Shown here: piece by piece, positions 1-20,003 of the stretch
How positions within the stretch are numbered: the stretch's first letter is position 1
Layout of the letters: every line of letters starts with the position of its first letter
DNA from: Polytrichum commune
Lineage: Eukaryota; Streptophyta; Polytrichopsida; Polytrichales; Polytrichaceae
Direction: 5' to 3'
DNA: 64,000 nt
NCBI GenBank assembly: GCA_950295325.1
Contig: OX485805.1
Location: forward strand, 42,120,758 to 42,184,757
Notes under the pieces: model-generated
The model's database searches: none
Seen by the model: only the letters and a program-made list of their open reading frames with translations
Told to the model about the DNA's origin: nothing
Program-made: the position numbers and the translations under genes

Positions 1-1008
1 TTGTTTTTAGCCTGGATTGAAATAACATTTTTAAGTGGCCTATGAGTAAGTGTTCCGGTGCAAATGCGACTCACTCTTAGATAATCCGGATAACAAGAAG
101 ATTGAATCCATTTGGGAAGCACAGCTTGAATTGAATCTTGGTAGATGGGACAAGGCTTCATGACTGCAGATCGGCAACGATGAGGTGTGGATTGACGGCT
201 AACGGGGGCTTAAAGCCACTCGACTATGCTTGGCATTCATGCATGCAGATTATCAAGCGGGCATCAAGGACTTAATTTCAAGAGTACTGCAACATCCATC
301 TTTGAAGATAGAATAAAATGATATAGACCTTACAAGGCTGATGAATATGTAATGTTATTTTTTGGTGTGCAAGCGAGCTTAACTTAGTTATCGGCGCTGA
401 TTAAGTGGGGGGTGCAGCGTCCGGGTTGGATCTGAGTGTGCATCTCGGGGTCGTATTTTTCGACAGTTGACGTCAGTCTTGTATGTGCGGGAGGTTTAAT
501 GATATCAAGTTGGTTATTGTGGTTCTCACTTTGGATTGCGAACGAAGTGCATTGTTTGGGGTGCAACAGATGTATTGGACTCTTAAGCAGCCCACGTAAT
601 GTTGCAGTGCAAATGGAATGAGTCCTAGGAAATTCGGATAACCTAAAAATGATCTCATTTGGGAATTACGTCTTCATTAAATCTTGAACGCCGAATCTTA
701 CTAGGTGTCGAGTAATGAGAGGCTAATGTCACTTGACTATGCTCGGTATTCATGCATGCATTTAAGGACTTCCATCATCGGATATTTCTTCTTGAAGGCT
801 TAAGAATGTATTGCTGTTTGAGGTGAAAGCGAAGTGAACTCATTGTTTCATTCGCCTGGATTTGATTGGACATGGAGTGGGTTGCAGTATTCGACGATTG
901 ATTTCACTTCAGTGTTGTGTGTGCGGGAGGTTTAATGATTTTGGGTTCGGTGTTGTTGTTGTTGTGGTCGTCGTTGTCGTCATCAGGTTGGATATCTTGC
1001 GAACGGCG
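1..1008 (+). promoter_or_regulatory. upstream region and 5' leader of reductase copy 1
   Basis: No gene of its own is visible. The stretch matches the DNA upstream of reductase copies 2 (about 15240-15994) and 3 (about 41110-42117), so it belongs to the duplicated unit, and the window begins inside that unit. It contains diverged internal repeats: the segments near 430-620 and 860-960 share a motif resembling CGACGATTGA followed by TGTGCGGGAGGTTTAATGA. A GTT/GTC trinucleotide run (about 950-985) precedes the ATG and differs in length among the three copies. In copies 1 and 2 the reading frame stays open upstream of the ATG through this run, giving a poly-valine stretch. I treat it as leader because the family's usual start is the downstream Met. 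No TATA box is claimed. Confidence 0.5.
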
Positions 1009-4798
<3,790 letters not shown>

Positions 4799-7080
4799 GA
4801 TTGAATGTAATAAGAAAGTCATGAATTTGACAAGTGCTCATGAGCCGTCTGTTAGACATAGGATGAGGTGAGAGTTGTTGAGGTGATGGAGAGATTGATC
4901 ATATAGCTTCACCTAGTTTCTTGAATCAACAAGCAAGATTCTTGGTACGGAGTCGTTGGAGAAACATGTGAAGTAGTAGACTCATAGTGACACTGGTTGT
5001 TGTGAAGACATGGTGTAAATATTTGGTTATGTTGTTACGAGTGTAAATAAGTTGAGAATGTGTTTTGCCCTGTTTTTGCATTGTTGGGTTACTTAGTTGA
5101 ACATTCCTTGAAATTTCTTCCATACTTGATTCTTGAATCAACAACAATATTCGGCTTAGTGAAGTTTACCAACTCAAGCGAGCCTTATGTAATCATTGGT
5201 AGCTTGCTAAATGTGAGTGGGAAGTCAAAATATGCAGGATAATCTAGAATTAAAGAGAGGAAATGCTAGTGTGAAGATGTATTGGAGCTTAATCAATATG
5301 TTACTAAATGGTATTTCTTGGAGGAGTTGTTGCATATTGACAAAATTCCTTCTGGAAGAACTGATTATGATGAAGATAAATTAGGCACATAGTGTAATGC
5401 GGAGCTCTAACAATATTATTACCAGTAATCAAATAACAGTTAAACCCCTAGAATGGGAAATAGTATATAACAAATCATTAACTCCTCCACACATAACATA
5501 TTCATTGATTTGGCATGTTCACTTTGCCCTTGTGCATCAAAATCACGAATCGTCAACCGTTGGTGTGCTAAATTGTAGTTAGTTTCAGCAAGTTTGTACT
5601 TGGTATGCTTTATGTCCATAACACTCTTGTGACATTTTCAGTTTGAGCTTGGGATGTGCAATTGACACGTGTGCCCGTTGAAGATGGGTGGATAAACTTG
5701 TAGGTCAATATATAAACCTAGTGTCCTCCGTTCCTGTTGAAGGTTCAAAGTGAAGCTTGCGTTAGTGGTATGTCATGATTCATTTTGTGTAGAGAAAGCA
5801 TTTAGCAAAATGGATTTTTATGTTAAAAAATGCTTGTATTATGGCCGAACTTGCATTCTTTATACCTGTGTGGACCAGTCAAAAAGATGTATGAATATAG
5901 ATTACTTGTGAGTCATGAGCACGTCGATTGCAATTTCTTGATTTCCAAGTAATTGAGAGAAAAGTTTCTTGGTAGTGCAGACATTGTTGAATCACTCTGT
6001 TCATTGAGAGAAGGGGAGATTTTGAGTAATGTCTTTATTTTATTATATAGATCACAGCATTAGCTTAAGTTTCATGTGAACTTTTTAAAGGTTAAATTTT
6101 CCAACCTCTCACTCTCCCTGGAGTTTGCAATGTTCGGTGTATGGACTTTTGATTTCTCAGTCCCATGTTTTCTTGGCAAACTATTAGAGCATGAACATCA
6201 TCATTATACAAATCCTCGTCCTCCGCAATTGGTATGGAATTTGCCTCACCCACAAAACTTATTCTTTTGTTAGTCATCAAGCAACCCCCAAGTGTACACG
6301 CGCAAGTTTTGAGTATTACACATGTGGCATGTTATTTTGCTCATGAATATTGAATATCTTGTGCTTTGCATGATGGCAGTGTTGGTTTGAAGCCGGAGAA
6401 GAAAATATGCCATGATGATTTTGCATAAGTATGCATCGAAATGTAAGAAGTCACAACAACACGGTTTAAGAGCTTCCTTTGATATTACAATGCAACAACA
6501 TGGCCCTTTAACTCCTCTCTATAAGTCTCCTTTTAAAGTATCCAAATAAGCGCTCAAAACACCTCAAGACCACCATGAGAAGGTTGCCGTTTCAAGTTTG
6601 ATACCATTTTATGCACATCCACCTCTTCAACAAGCTTCAAGTATAATGTGAGTTTTATCAAAATCGGCACTCAATGGGAGGTCAATTTCCAGAGAGAATG
6701 TTAGTAGTCTAAAAAGTGTACAATGACCACTTACTGCTCCAGCACAAGGGCCCTGCAAAGATTCTTGATGTGTTTATCACCATGTAGAACTTCATCATAA
6801 ACAAGAACTGCTTCATGTGCGCAGCTCTCAGTTCAATTGTTCAGAATCAAACATCTAGCCTCAAATGCTGAAGCATGTCTCTGAGAATATGCAACACCAG
6901 ATCTGGGAAGTCCAAAGAGAAGCGAGTAAACAACGACGGATAAAAACAAGGGCATCCTTGAACACTTATTGATCATGTTCCATATGTACTGCAGAAGTGC
7001 TCATACCTCGATTAAGTAGGTATGAAATAAGTATTACTGGAATTATGTCCAAGAAAGGAACAGATAATTCCTACAAGTTC
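4799..7080. other. 3' flank of reductase copy 1; no gene seen
   Basis: The first 900 bases match the 3' flanks of copies 2 (20004-20950) and 3 (46039-46900), including the segment near 5060 that reads like 20282. The match stops at about 5722. The following DNA up to about 7733 differs from unit 2 and contains the PIF1-type relic. Short open frames here show no family resemblance and are not called. Confidence 0.45.
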
Positions 7081-7082
7081 TA

Positions 7083-7600
7083 CAAGTCATGGCAACAAAG
7101 GGTCCAATGGAATCACTGGCCACATTTGAGTTGGATGATCTCCCACTGGCCTTTCTCTACGACCTTCAATCAAGTGTGTTAAATTACATTGCCCAATATT
7201 TTCAAATTCACAATCAAATAATTATTATTTTAGCAAACACAGGACCAACTGCACTCAAACTTTCCATGTCGGCATCTACAGTCCACACCATGTTTCATAT
7301 ACCTATACATGGCTATTTGTTTGTGTTGCCTGAACCAAGCCCCGTTTTGAGTAAATTAAAGAACACAAATGTCATAATCATTGACAAAATGTCGATGATG
7401 ACTAGCAATATGCTCTGTCTAGTGGAACAACACCTCAAACAAAGCACCCGCAACACGGACACATCTTTACTCCAAAACAAGCTTTTGTATTAATTGGAGA
7501 CCTTGCCCAACTACCTACGATATGTATACACACACCCAAAGTTCCAAATGTCATTTATAAAGATGATTGTGCTTTTTAGATGAACTTCATGTAAGCAAAC
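7083..7600 (+). pseudogene. PIF1-like DNA helicase fragment (Helitron-type relic)
   Basis: Part of a PIF1-family ATP-dependent DNA helicase, the kind carried by plant Helitrons. The open frame 7089-7493 contains a segment like the family's GPTGIAAL region, then STVHTMFHIPIHG, then the Walker B region IIIDKMSMMTSNMLCLVEQ. Just after the stop, other frames read like the following helicase motif (LIGDLAQLPT). The usual Walker B acid is replaced: IIIDEMSM has become IIIDKMSM. The Walker A lysine motif is absent upstream, the frame shifts near 7495, and there is no Rep/HUH domain. This is a dead fragment. It lies in a block (about 5722-7733) that unit 1 does not share with unit 2. No Helitron CTRR end was identified with confidence. 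Confidence 0.7.
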
Positions 7601-9351
7601 TGTTGGAGGTCTCAGGTATCATATTCAGAGCCCATGTGCCAAGTGATCTACGATATTGCAATACCGCCTCTCCTATGAGGGCCTCCTCGCACCAATGGTG
7701 GGGCCTGTGCTCCCGAGTGGCTAGTTTCGACCAACACATTGAATATAAGTTATAGGGCAAGAGTAGCACAAATAAGAACACCATCCATATCAATTTCCTC
7801 CTTAAATAACTATAAATGTGACCCAAGCTAATTTTTCAAGTAGGTATTTATTGTGGGTTGAGATATAATGTAATCCAAATTATGAAATTCATGTGGATTT
7901 TAAATTTTTATTATGACCCATAGTAATATGACTATTTCTAGTTTAGTTTCAAGATCCATATACATATATGCACACTATAATAGAATTGCTTGTAGCTTCA
8001 TCTTGCATAATAAGGGTAGGGGCCCAACTCAAAGATGTGGGCGTCTCACCCCGATTGATTATTGACTATTGATTTGAAACAATGAACAGGAGGAACCAAC
8101 TGCTAGTTACAAATGAACCGGTTGAGTTTGAAAATAATTGGCTGAGTTCAAGACTCTAGGAAATTGACTCATCATTCTAGAGAAATCTATGGAATATGCC
8201 TCAAATTAGTAAAGAAGCCCGAAAGATCACAACATGTAACTGGTTGGACATAAAAAATAGGATCTTGACCGATTAATACATTGGTCTTCCCAATTTGTGT
8301 GTGGTAGTGTTCGGAGTTACATAGTGCTTTAAGTATTTAGTGAGAATGTAATATTTCTACCAAGCAAAGTCATTTATGTTCTATAATGTTTGAACAACCT
8401 ATTGAACTTTCATTAGTAAAATTTGAACTCTTGAGTAGGACGTTATTGCATTGCGTAACTCCGAATAATAGAAAGCATTAATTGAGATAATCGGTGTATT
8501 CCTTGTGTGTATTATTAGTTCCGGTTCCATTAAATTTCCCGAGTCTCACACTCGTCCCGGGTTAAGCTAGGTGCTTGGTTGTGGGGAGGGCGAACCAACC
8601 CACACATTGGTTCCTTGTTTAATGACTACAACCCTACCTCTAAGGAACCAATGTACAAGTTGTTTCAACCCAACCCTTGGGTGTTGAGATAATCCTTCGC
8701 CCAAGATCATCAATGTTTGAAAGTGGCAGGCTATAGAATTATAATAACATATGTGTCAGGCCCGCTTTTGCAAAATTTGAGTAATAGCTAAGTGTCACGG
8801 TGGGGCCTTATTGTGTGGGACATAAGGTATGTGGTTTTATTTGGATTGTTTTTCATGTTCTCCAATTTCTACCGATTATATTTACACAATAAAAAGTGTG
8901 TTGGATTAGCAAATCTACTATCAAACATCTACAATTATCAGATTGAGATTAGGCATCCCCTAATTTCACTTATGGTTATTGGAAGTACATGTTTGTTGAT
9001 TTGTTAGTTGGATACATAGGTTCCTCCCAATTGTGTTCACTATTGAGTGTAGAGTACTTATTAATATTTGAAGACATAGTTCAATCTCTTCTAAACATGT
9101 GTCTTATAATGTTTGTTCTTTGATCCTTGCCGAACTTGATACAATCAAATTAAGGGGTCCAATTAAGAAACGAGCCACTTAAGACCCATCTACCTTAAAA
9201 CAAAATGTGAGTGGGACATAGCATTACTCAACTCCTTGGTTGTGTTTTGTGGGACCATGTATTGGACAACCATAGCATTCCTTTTTTCCGGGATTGCTCG
9301 CTCATGGAGAGCACTCATGCTATGTATTGTAGAGTTTTCAGCAAGTAGCCA
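7601..9351. other. unit-1 intergenic DNA shared with unit 2; no gene
   Basis: From about 7733 the sequence matches unit 2 (22627-23523) and then resumes at 37019-37645, on the other side of the large insertion. The position corresponding to 8620-8630 here is the empty site of the 13.5-kb gypsy insertion in unit 2. No coding feature is supported. Confidence 0.5.
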
Positions 9352-9762
9352 CTCCCTCCGTTTCAGAATAAAAGTTACGTTTTAGAAAATATGTGGGCTT
9401 AAGGTCATTTTTTGCATTTTTTGCACAAAACTGCGTGCGCTGCATATCTCTCAATAAGCACTCTCTAGCGAGCTAGGGGTGTCCATAGTAACGCCCATTC
9501 ATCGCCATTGACGATTGACACCGATTGATCTCACACATAAAACCGCGTTGATGTGTGTCCACGCCATCAAGTCCAAATATCAATTGTTAAACAAGTGTAA
9601 ACTGTTATTTGAGTTGGTAGTTCATCAACAACAACATTTACATTGTTTATGGCAACATTCCAGTTCGTTTGGTGAAGTTTGAGAGTAATTTCACCAAATG
9701 TAACTTTTATTTCGTAACACAGTTTATGTCCAAACGTAACTTTTATTTTGAAACGGAGGGAG
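9352..9762. mobile_element. Stowaway-like MITE
   Basis: A 411-bp non-coding element with terminal inverted repeats that begin CTCCCTCCGTTTCA at the left and end with its complement TGAAACGGAGGGAG at the right. The inverted match runs about 30 bp with few differences (AATAAAAGTTACGTTT on the left, AAACGTAACTTTTATT on the right). This terminus is typical of Stowaway (Tc1/mariner) MITEs, which duplicate TA. The right flank is TA and the left flank is CA, so one flank base has probably mutated. Confidence 0.85.
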
Positions 9763-9891
9763 TATAATCTATCATATTTTTTCAATCACAACCTCTTTCT
9801 TTGGAAAGAGACCATCATCTACATGGTTTTGTTTAATTAATGTGGGTTGGAATTTAATGTGGCCCACACTAATTTATAGTACTTGCCTTGG

Positions 9892-10304
9892 CACGGGGGG
9901 GATCACACCCCCTTACATTTCATAACCACGTGCGATAAAAGTTTGCTACCCTATATTACATGCCATAGATAATTTTTAAAATTATGATATTTTTTCTACA
10001 TACACATAACCATTGATAATATCTTTTGTATATTTTTTTGAAATTTTTAGTCATCTTCATTTTTTGTAGTAATTTGTTTAGTTCAATGTTGCGTCATTCT
10101 AGTTAGAAACGGTATGTTTTATAAAAAAAAACAAATCATCAAATTTGGTTACCAATTTTTACTATGTAATAGATACTATGTATATCTACTCATGAAAAAA
10201 AAATCATAAACTTTTGAACCATTTTGGTGATGCTTTATGTAAAAAGTAGATTTTGTTTTATCGCACGTGGTGTTCAACTTGACAATGAAGTGCACCCCCC
10301 CGTG
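9892..10304. mobile_element. hAT-type MITE with CACGGGGGG termini
   Basis: A 413-bp element flanked by a perfect 8-bp direct repeat TGCCTTGG at 9884-9891 and 10305-10312. The termini are inverted repeats that start CACGGGGGGG and later share ACCACGTGCGATAAAA. An 8-bp target duplication points to the hAT superfamily. The CACGGG start resembles, but is not the same as, the family at 13215, 38697, 49683 and 54953. No transposase is encoded. Confidence 0.85.
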
Positions 10305-12490
10305 TGCCTTGGTTGACATTAATAATTTTATAGTACTTGCCTTGCCTTGAATTTTCATCCAAATATTTAGACCAAAAAACCCACACTAATTTTTCACACT
10401 GGAAATTACTGTGGGCCGCTTGGGTAATCGGGAATTAGTGTGGCCCACACTAATTAGACAAAATAGTGCAGATTCTTAGTATTGTTATGGATGCCTAGTA
10501 CAACATCATAGAAAAGAAATAAAGTAGTTTCTGAACCTTGACAGTTCTGAACCTTGTACTACTCTGGAACCGCTTAAATCCAAACTCCTTTCTCTTCACC
10601 AAAATTATCAAGCTCTCTTTCTCTCCCAGTATTATCTACCCAGGCAGCCTTTGTGGATGACATAGTTTCGGAATGGCCAGTTTTCTTAATCACTCCTCTC
10701 AATCTTCCTGGTGGCAAATTCACGCACTAGACTCAACCCTCAATGCAAGCCTCAAGAACGCTAAGGAATTATGGACGAAAGACATTGTGGCAGTTGCAAG
10801 ATCAACTTGCGTACCTAGTCGTCGACAACAAGGTCAGTGCATCGTAGCAGCACACATCTACCTGGTATTCAATCCTAATGACTCTCTCTCTTCACCAAAA
10901 CGATCCTCTCTTGTGCTCCCAAACGGCAACACCGTCGACTACCTAGACAAACTTCTTGAATGACAGAAATCCCATAATGCTGTTGAGTTGGTGGATGGCA
11001 TAGTTCGGTGATGGATCATGTTGTAGAGGTCGAGAGGCTACAACTCAACTTCTTAATCACTTCTCAACCTTCCTGGTCGCAAATTCACGTGTATATATAT
11101 ACTTGGGTGTTTCAGATGGTTTTTGGACCGTCGCACACAGTACTCACTCCCATGGCAGATGATCAGGAAGAGGAGGAGGAGGCTGCTAGAGTGAGAGAAT
11201 TCGAGGCTAATCCCTTGCAAATTTGTTGCTGGCTATTTTTAAATGCAAAGAAGGGAGCGATGACTACCAAGATTTGTGGCTACGGGCTTTCAGCCAGCTT
11301 GGAGGCTGCTTCCATGTAGATTGTAACTGGTGATGGCCCACACCAGACAGGCACAGGCTCGGTGACAATATCATTCAAAAAAACATTTAAATTATGAAAC
11401 GGAAAAAACAATACAATGGATTTTTCATTTCACATAATGATTATCGATGATAATTTAGTTCTCTTCTCGAGAATAAAGCTCATGTAAAGACATTTCTAAA
11501 AGCAATCCAATGTTGTTATTTTGGATGTTGCTTGTGTTAGGTTTAGTTAGTAACGTGATTGCTATGTACATTAATGCCTTAATTAATGCCCCTTCTTACA
11601 TTCATGTTAGTTCGTACGTGGTACGAAGAATCCACCCCCCGGGACTAACCTACATGGATATGTGTTAGATCAATATAGCAATAACAAAGAGCTATCGATA
11701 CTCTATTATTGTGATGGATGACATAGTTAATTATATGACAAAAGAGTAATTAAACCCACCTGAATGAGTGTCAATTCCAATAGCCAAATTAACAAAAGTT
11801 GCAAATGATGTCTTGAGATTTGGAGCGTTCCCTATAAACTACAAAATGACTGTGGTGGAGATTGAATATACGTCAAAGCATACCTACTTGAGATTTGGAT
11901 CTTAATAAACTTAACCCTATTGTAGATGCAAACAAAATGGCATGTGTTAACTTTAGTTAGTAACGTGATTGCTAAAAATGGACTCATGTATTTATACTAT
12001 GATTCCCAATTTAGTGTGATAAATGCCTCGACTACATATACAAACTATATTGCATGAATTAAATAATCATTTATTATATAGAAAATCCACAAAGAGAAAG
12101 TCACTCAATGTTTATCATCCATAGCATGTAACTCAACGATTGTATCATACAAACAAAGATTAGAGCACAATAACTTAGCCTTAATCTATAGAGAAAAATT
12201 GAAGGAAACCCATGAGAGCTCCAAGGGCTTTTAGTTTGTAAAGATCTAGAATCCAAATGCAACCCCTACCAAGAAGACAAATAGTAGTCATTGAGGAATA
12301 GAACCATACTAAAACAAGGGATGAAAATGTGAAGTGGATGAAACCAACACATCTATTGTCAAAATTTTCTCTAAACCTTTGGGCCCCCTTTTGTACATCT
12401 ACATTTACTTCATGAAATTTAGTAGCCTTTTTAGATGTACACATGAAAGGAAAAAACAATATCTCTCCCTTAAGTAGACTTAGTTATCAA
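10305..12490. other. intergenic DNA of unit 1, partly shared with unit 2
   Basis: No recognised gene. Two open frames (10673-10963 and 11008-11319) share a diverged repeat (near 10640-10730 and 10985-11085, both ending in a segment like CAAATTCACG), suggesting a local duplication. Their products match nothing I know. The block from about 11297 to 11560 matches unit 2 at about 39900-40160, so it is ancestral to the duplication. Confidence 0.35.
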
Positions 12491-12499
12491 GACTCATCC

Positions 12500-14345
12500 C
12501 ACTTGTAAGCATGGAAGGGGTGGATAGTGACCAAGGCCCTTATTGATCATTGTACCACATCATGAGATCATCCAAAGGTGGATGGTTTGGCTGAGCGCAT
12601 TGTTCATACAGTCAAACAAGGTTTGTGTAACCATGGGTTACTACGTGGAAACCATCGTGATTGGGATCTTATGCTCCCATGGGTTGCCATGGGTTATCAA
12701 TTAAGTAGATATGTATTTTCATATAGTCCTTACCAACTGTTATAAAGAAAGGAACCTATTTTGGCAAGTTATGTTCGGGAGAAATTGGATCCAGTTGTAG
12801 ACTTGGATGACCCAAGGATTTGGGTCCAACGTCTACCTAATCAGGCGGAGATCTTCAAACGGGCCATGCCTATGGCCACAAAGAATTTGTCCATTGCCCA
12901 ACATCGCGATACCTTGCGATATGCTCGCATTTGCAACGGTGCTTATCAACCTCAGTTGTGAAGATTCTCCAAGAGAGACTATGTTTATTTGTAACATGAG
13001 GCGCCCACAACTTGGACCTTAGAACGGAACGTATTATTCTTCGTGTGAAAGATGCCCTACCGAGTGGCATTTTGCTACTTGAGGGGAAGGATGGACAAGA
13101 ATGTCTCAAACATTCTAAGAATTGTGCGCCTTGTCACCTTCCCATTGAGAGGACCTTGCATCCATAATTGGCAGTGGTGCCTGAAGGTCTTCCGTGTTTT
13201 GTGTGTGGTGAGAACACGGGTAGATCACTCTAAGGCATTTTTGTGCACCACGTGCAGCTAGGGGTTTTTTGTTTTGGGGCTATTTACCTTCAACGGCTGA
13301 ATTAAAGCCTCCCTATAATTACTTATAATTTCAAAAATGACCCATTTGTTTGCACCCTTCCATTACTTATATTGTCCAAGTCACTGCAATTTTTTGTACT
13401 CTATATTCCTTTTAAGTAATTTTGGACAAACAGAAATCCCAATTATCATCCATCCCCGTGAGTCCTAAACCCATTTACATACCATACTAAACATACCTTC
13501 TAGGATCCTTATCTTCAGCCCCTATATTAATTTTACAAAAAAATAATGGCCCACGTTTTATGTCCATCTAACTTACTTATAATGGGATTGTCTACATTTA
13601 ATGGCCCCTTCATTATTTGGAATTCCTTTATAATTTTTATTTCAAATGATTTTAATCCTCTCTATGTTATGCCGCACGTCGTTTTTAAAATGCACTAAGT
13701 GATCTACCCGTGGGTGAGAAGCAAGGTGTGGAACTTATGTTGTTGTGAAACAAATGTCAACGAGGTTGGCATATGACATATTTGATGTTGTCCTTGACTT
13801 CTCTATGTTCCAGTGATTGCATTTGTCCTCAATGTCGGAGATCTTCAGAACATGCTATGTCTTCAGGTTTGCGCTGACGGATTCTCAAAAATGAAATCAC
13901 GGTTGGCATGATGACAACATTGTCATTCATATTGACTAGGCGCCATATACACGGTAAGGAAAAACTTGGCTTGTAGATCGCAAGGAGATTTGACGATAAA
14001 AATAGTCGAAGGTGACTAAGGATGGGGCTCCACATTCGCACCCAGGCTACAAGTCTCTTTAATTTGCTATGTCTTTATCAAAGTATTTCTCTGCTCGTCA
14101 ACCAACCCCTGACGTTGACCAAGGATGTGGAGGAATGTTGAGCTACATCTTCATCGTGGCAATAGAACCAACTACATTAGTTTATGTAGTCCTAGCTGAT
14201 AGATATGGATGTCATTCTCAGCTTGGGGGGGAAGGGGCAATTAAGAGTGTGTTAGTGGCACATTTGTATTTGTTTTATAACATGTTTTAATGACTATGTT
14301 TCTCGCACGATGTGTTATGTATAGTGATATGTATTTACACAACAA
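12500..14345 (+). pseudogene. Ty3/gypsy 3' fragment (integrase end plus PHD finger), broken
   Basis: The 3' part of the same retrotransposon family that occupies 23524-37018. It begins near the second integrase Asp and continues through the DDE-type glutamate region (HPKVDGLAERIV), a C-terminal extension (VVDLDDPRIW; RAMPMA) and a PHD finger. The PHD finger is cut in two by the MITE at 13215-13712. Stops interrupt it, including TGA at 12959-12961 and TAA at 12992-12994, where the larger copy has CGA and CAA. A G-rich, polypurine-like tract at about 14225 precedes a 3' tail resembling 36468-36576. The 5' half of the element is absent. It is not seen at the equivalent place in unit 2, so it probably arrived after the duplication. 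Confidence 0.8.
13215..13712. mobile_element. hAT-type MITE, CACGGGTAGATCACT family, copy 1
   Basis: A 498-bp non-coding element flanked by a perfect 8-bp duplication GGTGAGAA (13207-13214 and 13713-13720). Its ends are inverted repeats starting CACGGGTAGATCACT, with imperfect pairing extending about 45 bp to the ACGTGCGGC segment. It sits inside the PHD-finger codons of the gypsy fragment, so it is younger than that fragment. Confidence 0.92.
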
Positions 14346-15994
14346 AGTGAACTTTTCAATAGAAACCTAAATGACATGCATGGATCACCATGAAATTAAA
14401 TCCCTTATATACGAGAAGTTTATATTGCAAAAAAATGTATACATATTAACGGTGCGCTAGAAAATAAACTTATGTAGTTATACTAATATTTCAACCTTAT
14501 ATGATGGCCCCAAGATGGTGGGGGTTTGACAAGGTTCGACTCCTTCTAGGAATACTTGGGATTTCTTTCAACATAAATTCACCCCCCTAAAAGCATAACA
14601 CCAATTTTCTTTTACAAAATAAAAATATAACAAAAAAAAATCGACTTACTATACTATAATTTGGACACATACCGAAGTAAAATTTAGAAACTAGAGAAAT
14701 TGCTGAATTGTAAAGGTAAATCTTAGAATTTAACCGAGAAAAAAAACTGGCTCTCGATAGCTTCCGAGTAAACAGAAAAGAATCCGAACCTCTTTATAAA
14801 AGGTCCGAAATGTACCGATTTTGTATAAAACTGCCCGGACTGTGAGCTCATCTCAGGTGGACGAAAATAATGTGGACAGAGAAAGTGGGACTTTCTTTGT
14901 CACGGCACCAAACAAATCTGACACTTTTGTACTGACCTCCGGAATCATTACCTACATAGAGATCATACGCAACTCGGAATTCACTTGGTAGTTTCCAAAA
15001 GGCAGGGAAATTTGGAAGCTAGTCAAACTTCTAGTTCGGTATATCTGGTGCAAGGGAGCTTAATTTGAATGAAACAATTTGGGAGGTTGGAGACTTGGTG
15101 GGCAGGAGCTCGAAAGTGTTGAGTGTACTGATTCCTGTGCACCTAGGAGGCTTTGAGATCGACGGTGCAGAGTTGCAGTCTTCGATGATTGATTTTCGCT
15201 GTTGGGTGTGCGGGGAGGTAAGTGTCGAGTGGGGCGTTGTTGTTTTTAGCTTGGATTGAGATAACATTCTTAAGTCGCCTATGAGTAAGTGTTCCGGCGC
15301 AAATGCGACTGACTCTTAGGTACTCCGGATAACAACAAGAATGAATCTATTTGGGAAGCACAGCTTCAATTGAATTGGGCGCTCATGAAATAGGGGGTGC
15401 AGCATTCAGGCTGGATCCGAGTGTGCATCTGGGGGTCAAATTTTTCAACAACTGACGTTAGTCTTGTATGTGCGGGAGGCTTAATGATAGCGAGTTGGTT
15501 ATTGTGGTCTTCACTTTGGATTGCGAACGAAGTTTTTGTTTTGGGATGCAACAGATGTATAGCACCCCTTAAGTAGCCTATGGAATGTTGCTGTGCAAAC
15601 GGAATGAGTGTAAGGTAATCCGGATAACCTAAGAATGATATCATGAGGGAATTACGTCTTCATTGAATCTTGAATGCCGAATCCTACTAGGTGTCGAGTA
15701 ACGAGAGGTTAATGTCACTTGACTATGCTCGGCATTCATGCATGTATTTATGGACTTCCATCATCGGAGATTTCTTCTTGAAGGCTTAAGAATGTATTGC
15801 TGTTTGAGGTGAAAGCGAAGTGAACTCATTGTTTCAATCGCCTGGAATTGATTGGACATGGAGGGGGTTGCAGTATTCGACGATTGATTTCACTTCAGTG
15901 TTGTGTGTGCGGGAGGTTTAATGATTTTGGGTTCGGTGTTGTTGTTGTCGTCGTCGTCGACGTCGTCGTCAGGTTGGATATCTTGGGAACGGCG
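14346..15994 (+). promoter_or_regulatory. unit 1/unit 2 junction and upstream region of reductase copy 2
   Basis: From about 14921 the sequence matches 40907 onward, ahead of copy 3, which marks the start of the duplicated unit. It includes three diverged repeats of a promoter-proximal module (near 15180-15360, 15400-15640 and 15840-15970). Each carries a CGA(C/T)GATTGA-like segment followed by a TGTGCGGG segment. A GTT/GTC run (15938-15970) lies just before the ATG. No separate gene is seen, and 14346-14920 shows nothing recognisable. Confidence 0.45.

Positions 15995-20003
<4,009 letters not shown>

Noticed and set aside
862-1008. Extended N-terminus with a run of valines ahead of reductase copy 1
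   Set aside because: The run is a GTT/GTC microsatellite that differs among copies, copy 3 is not open over the same length, and the family starts at the downstream Met.
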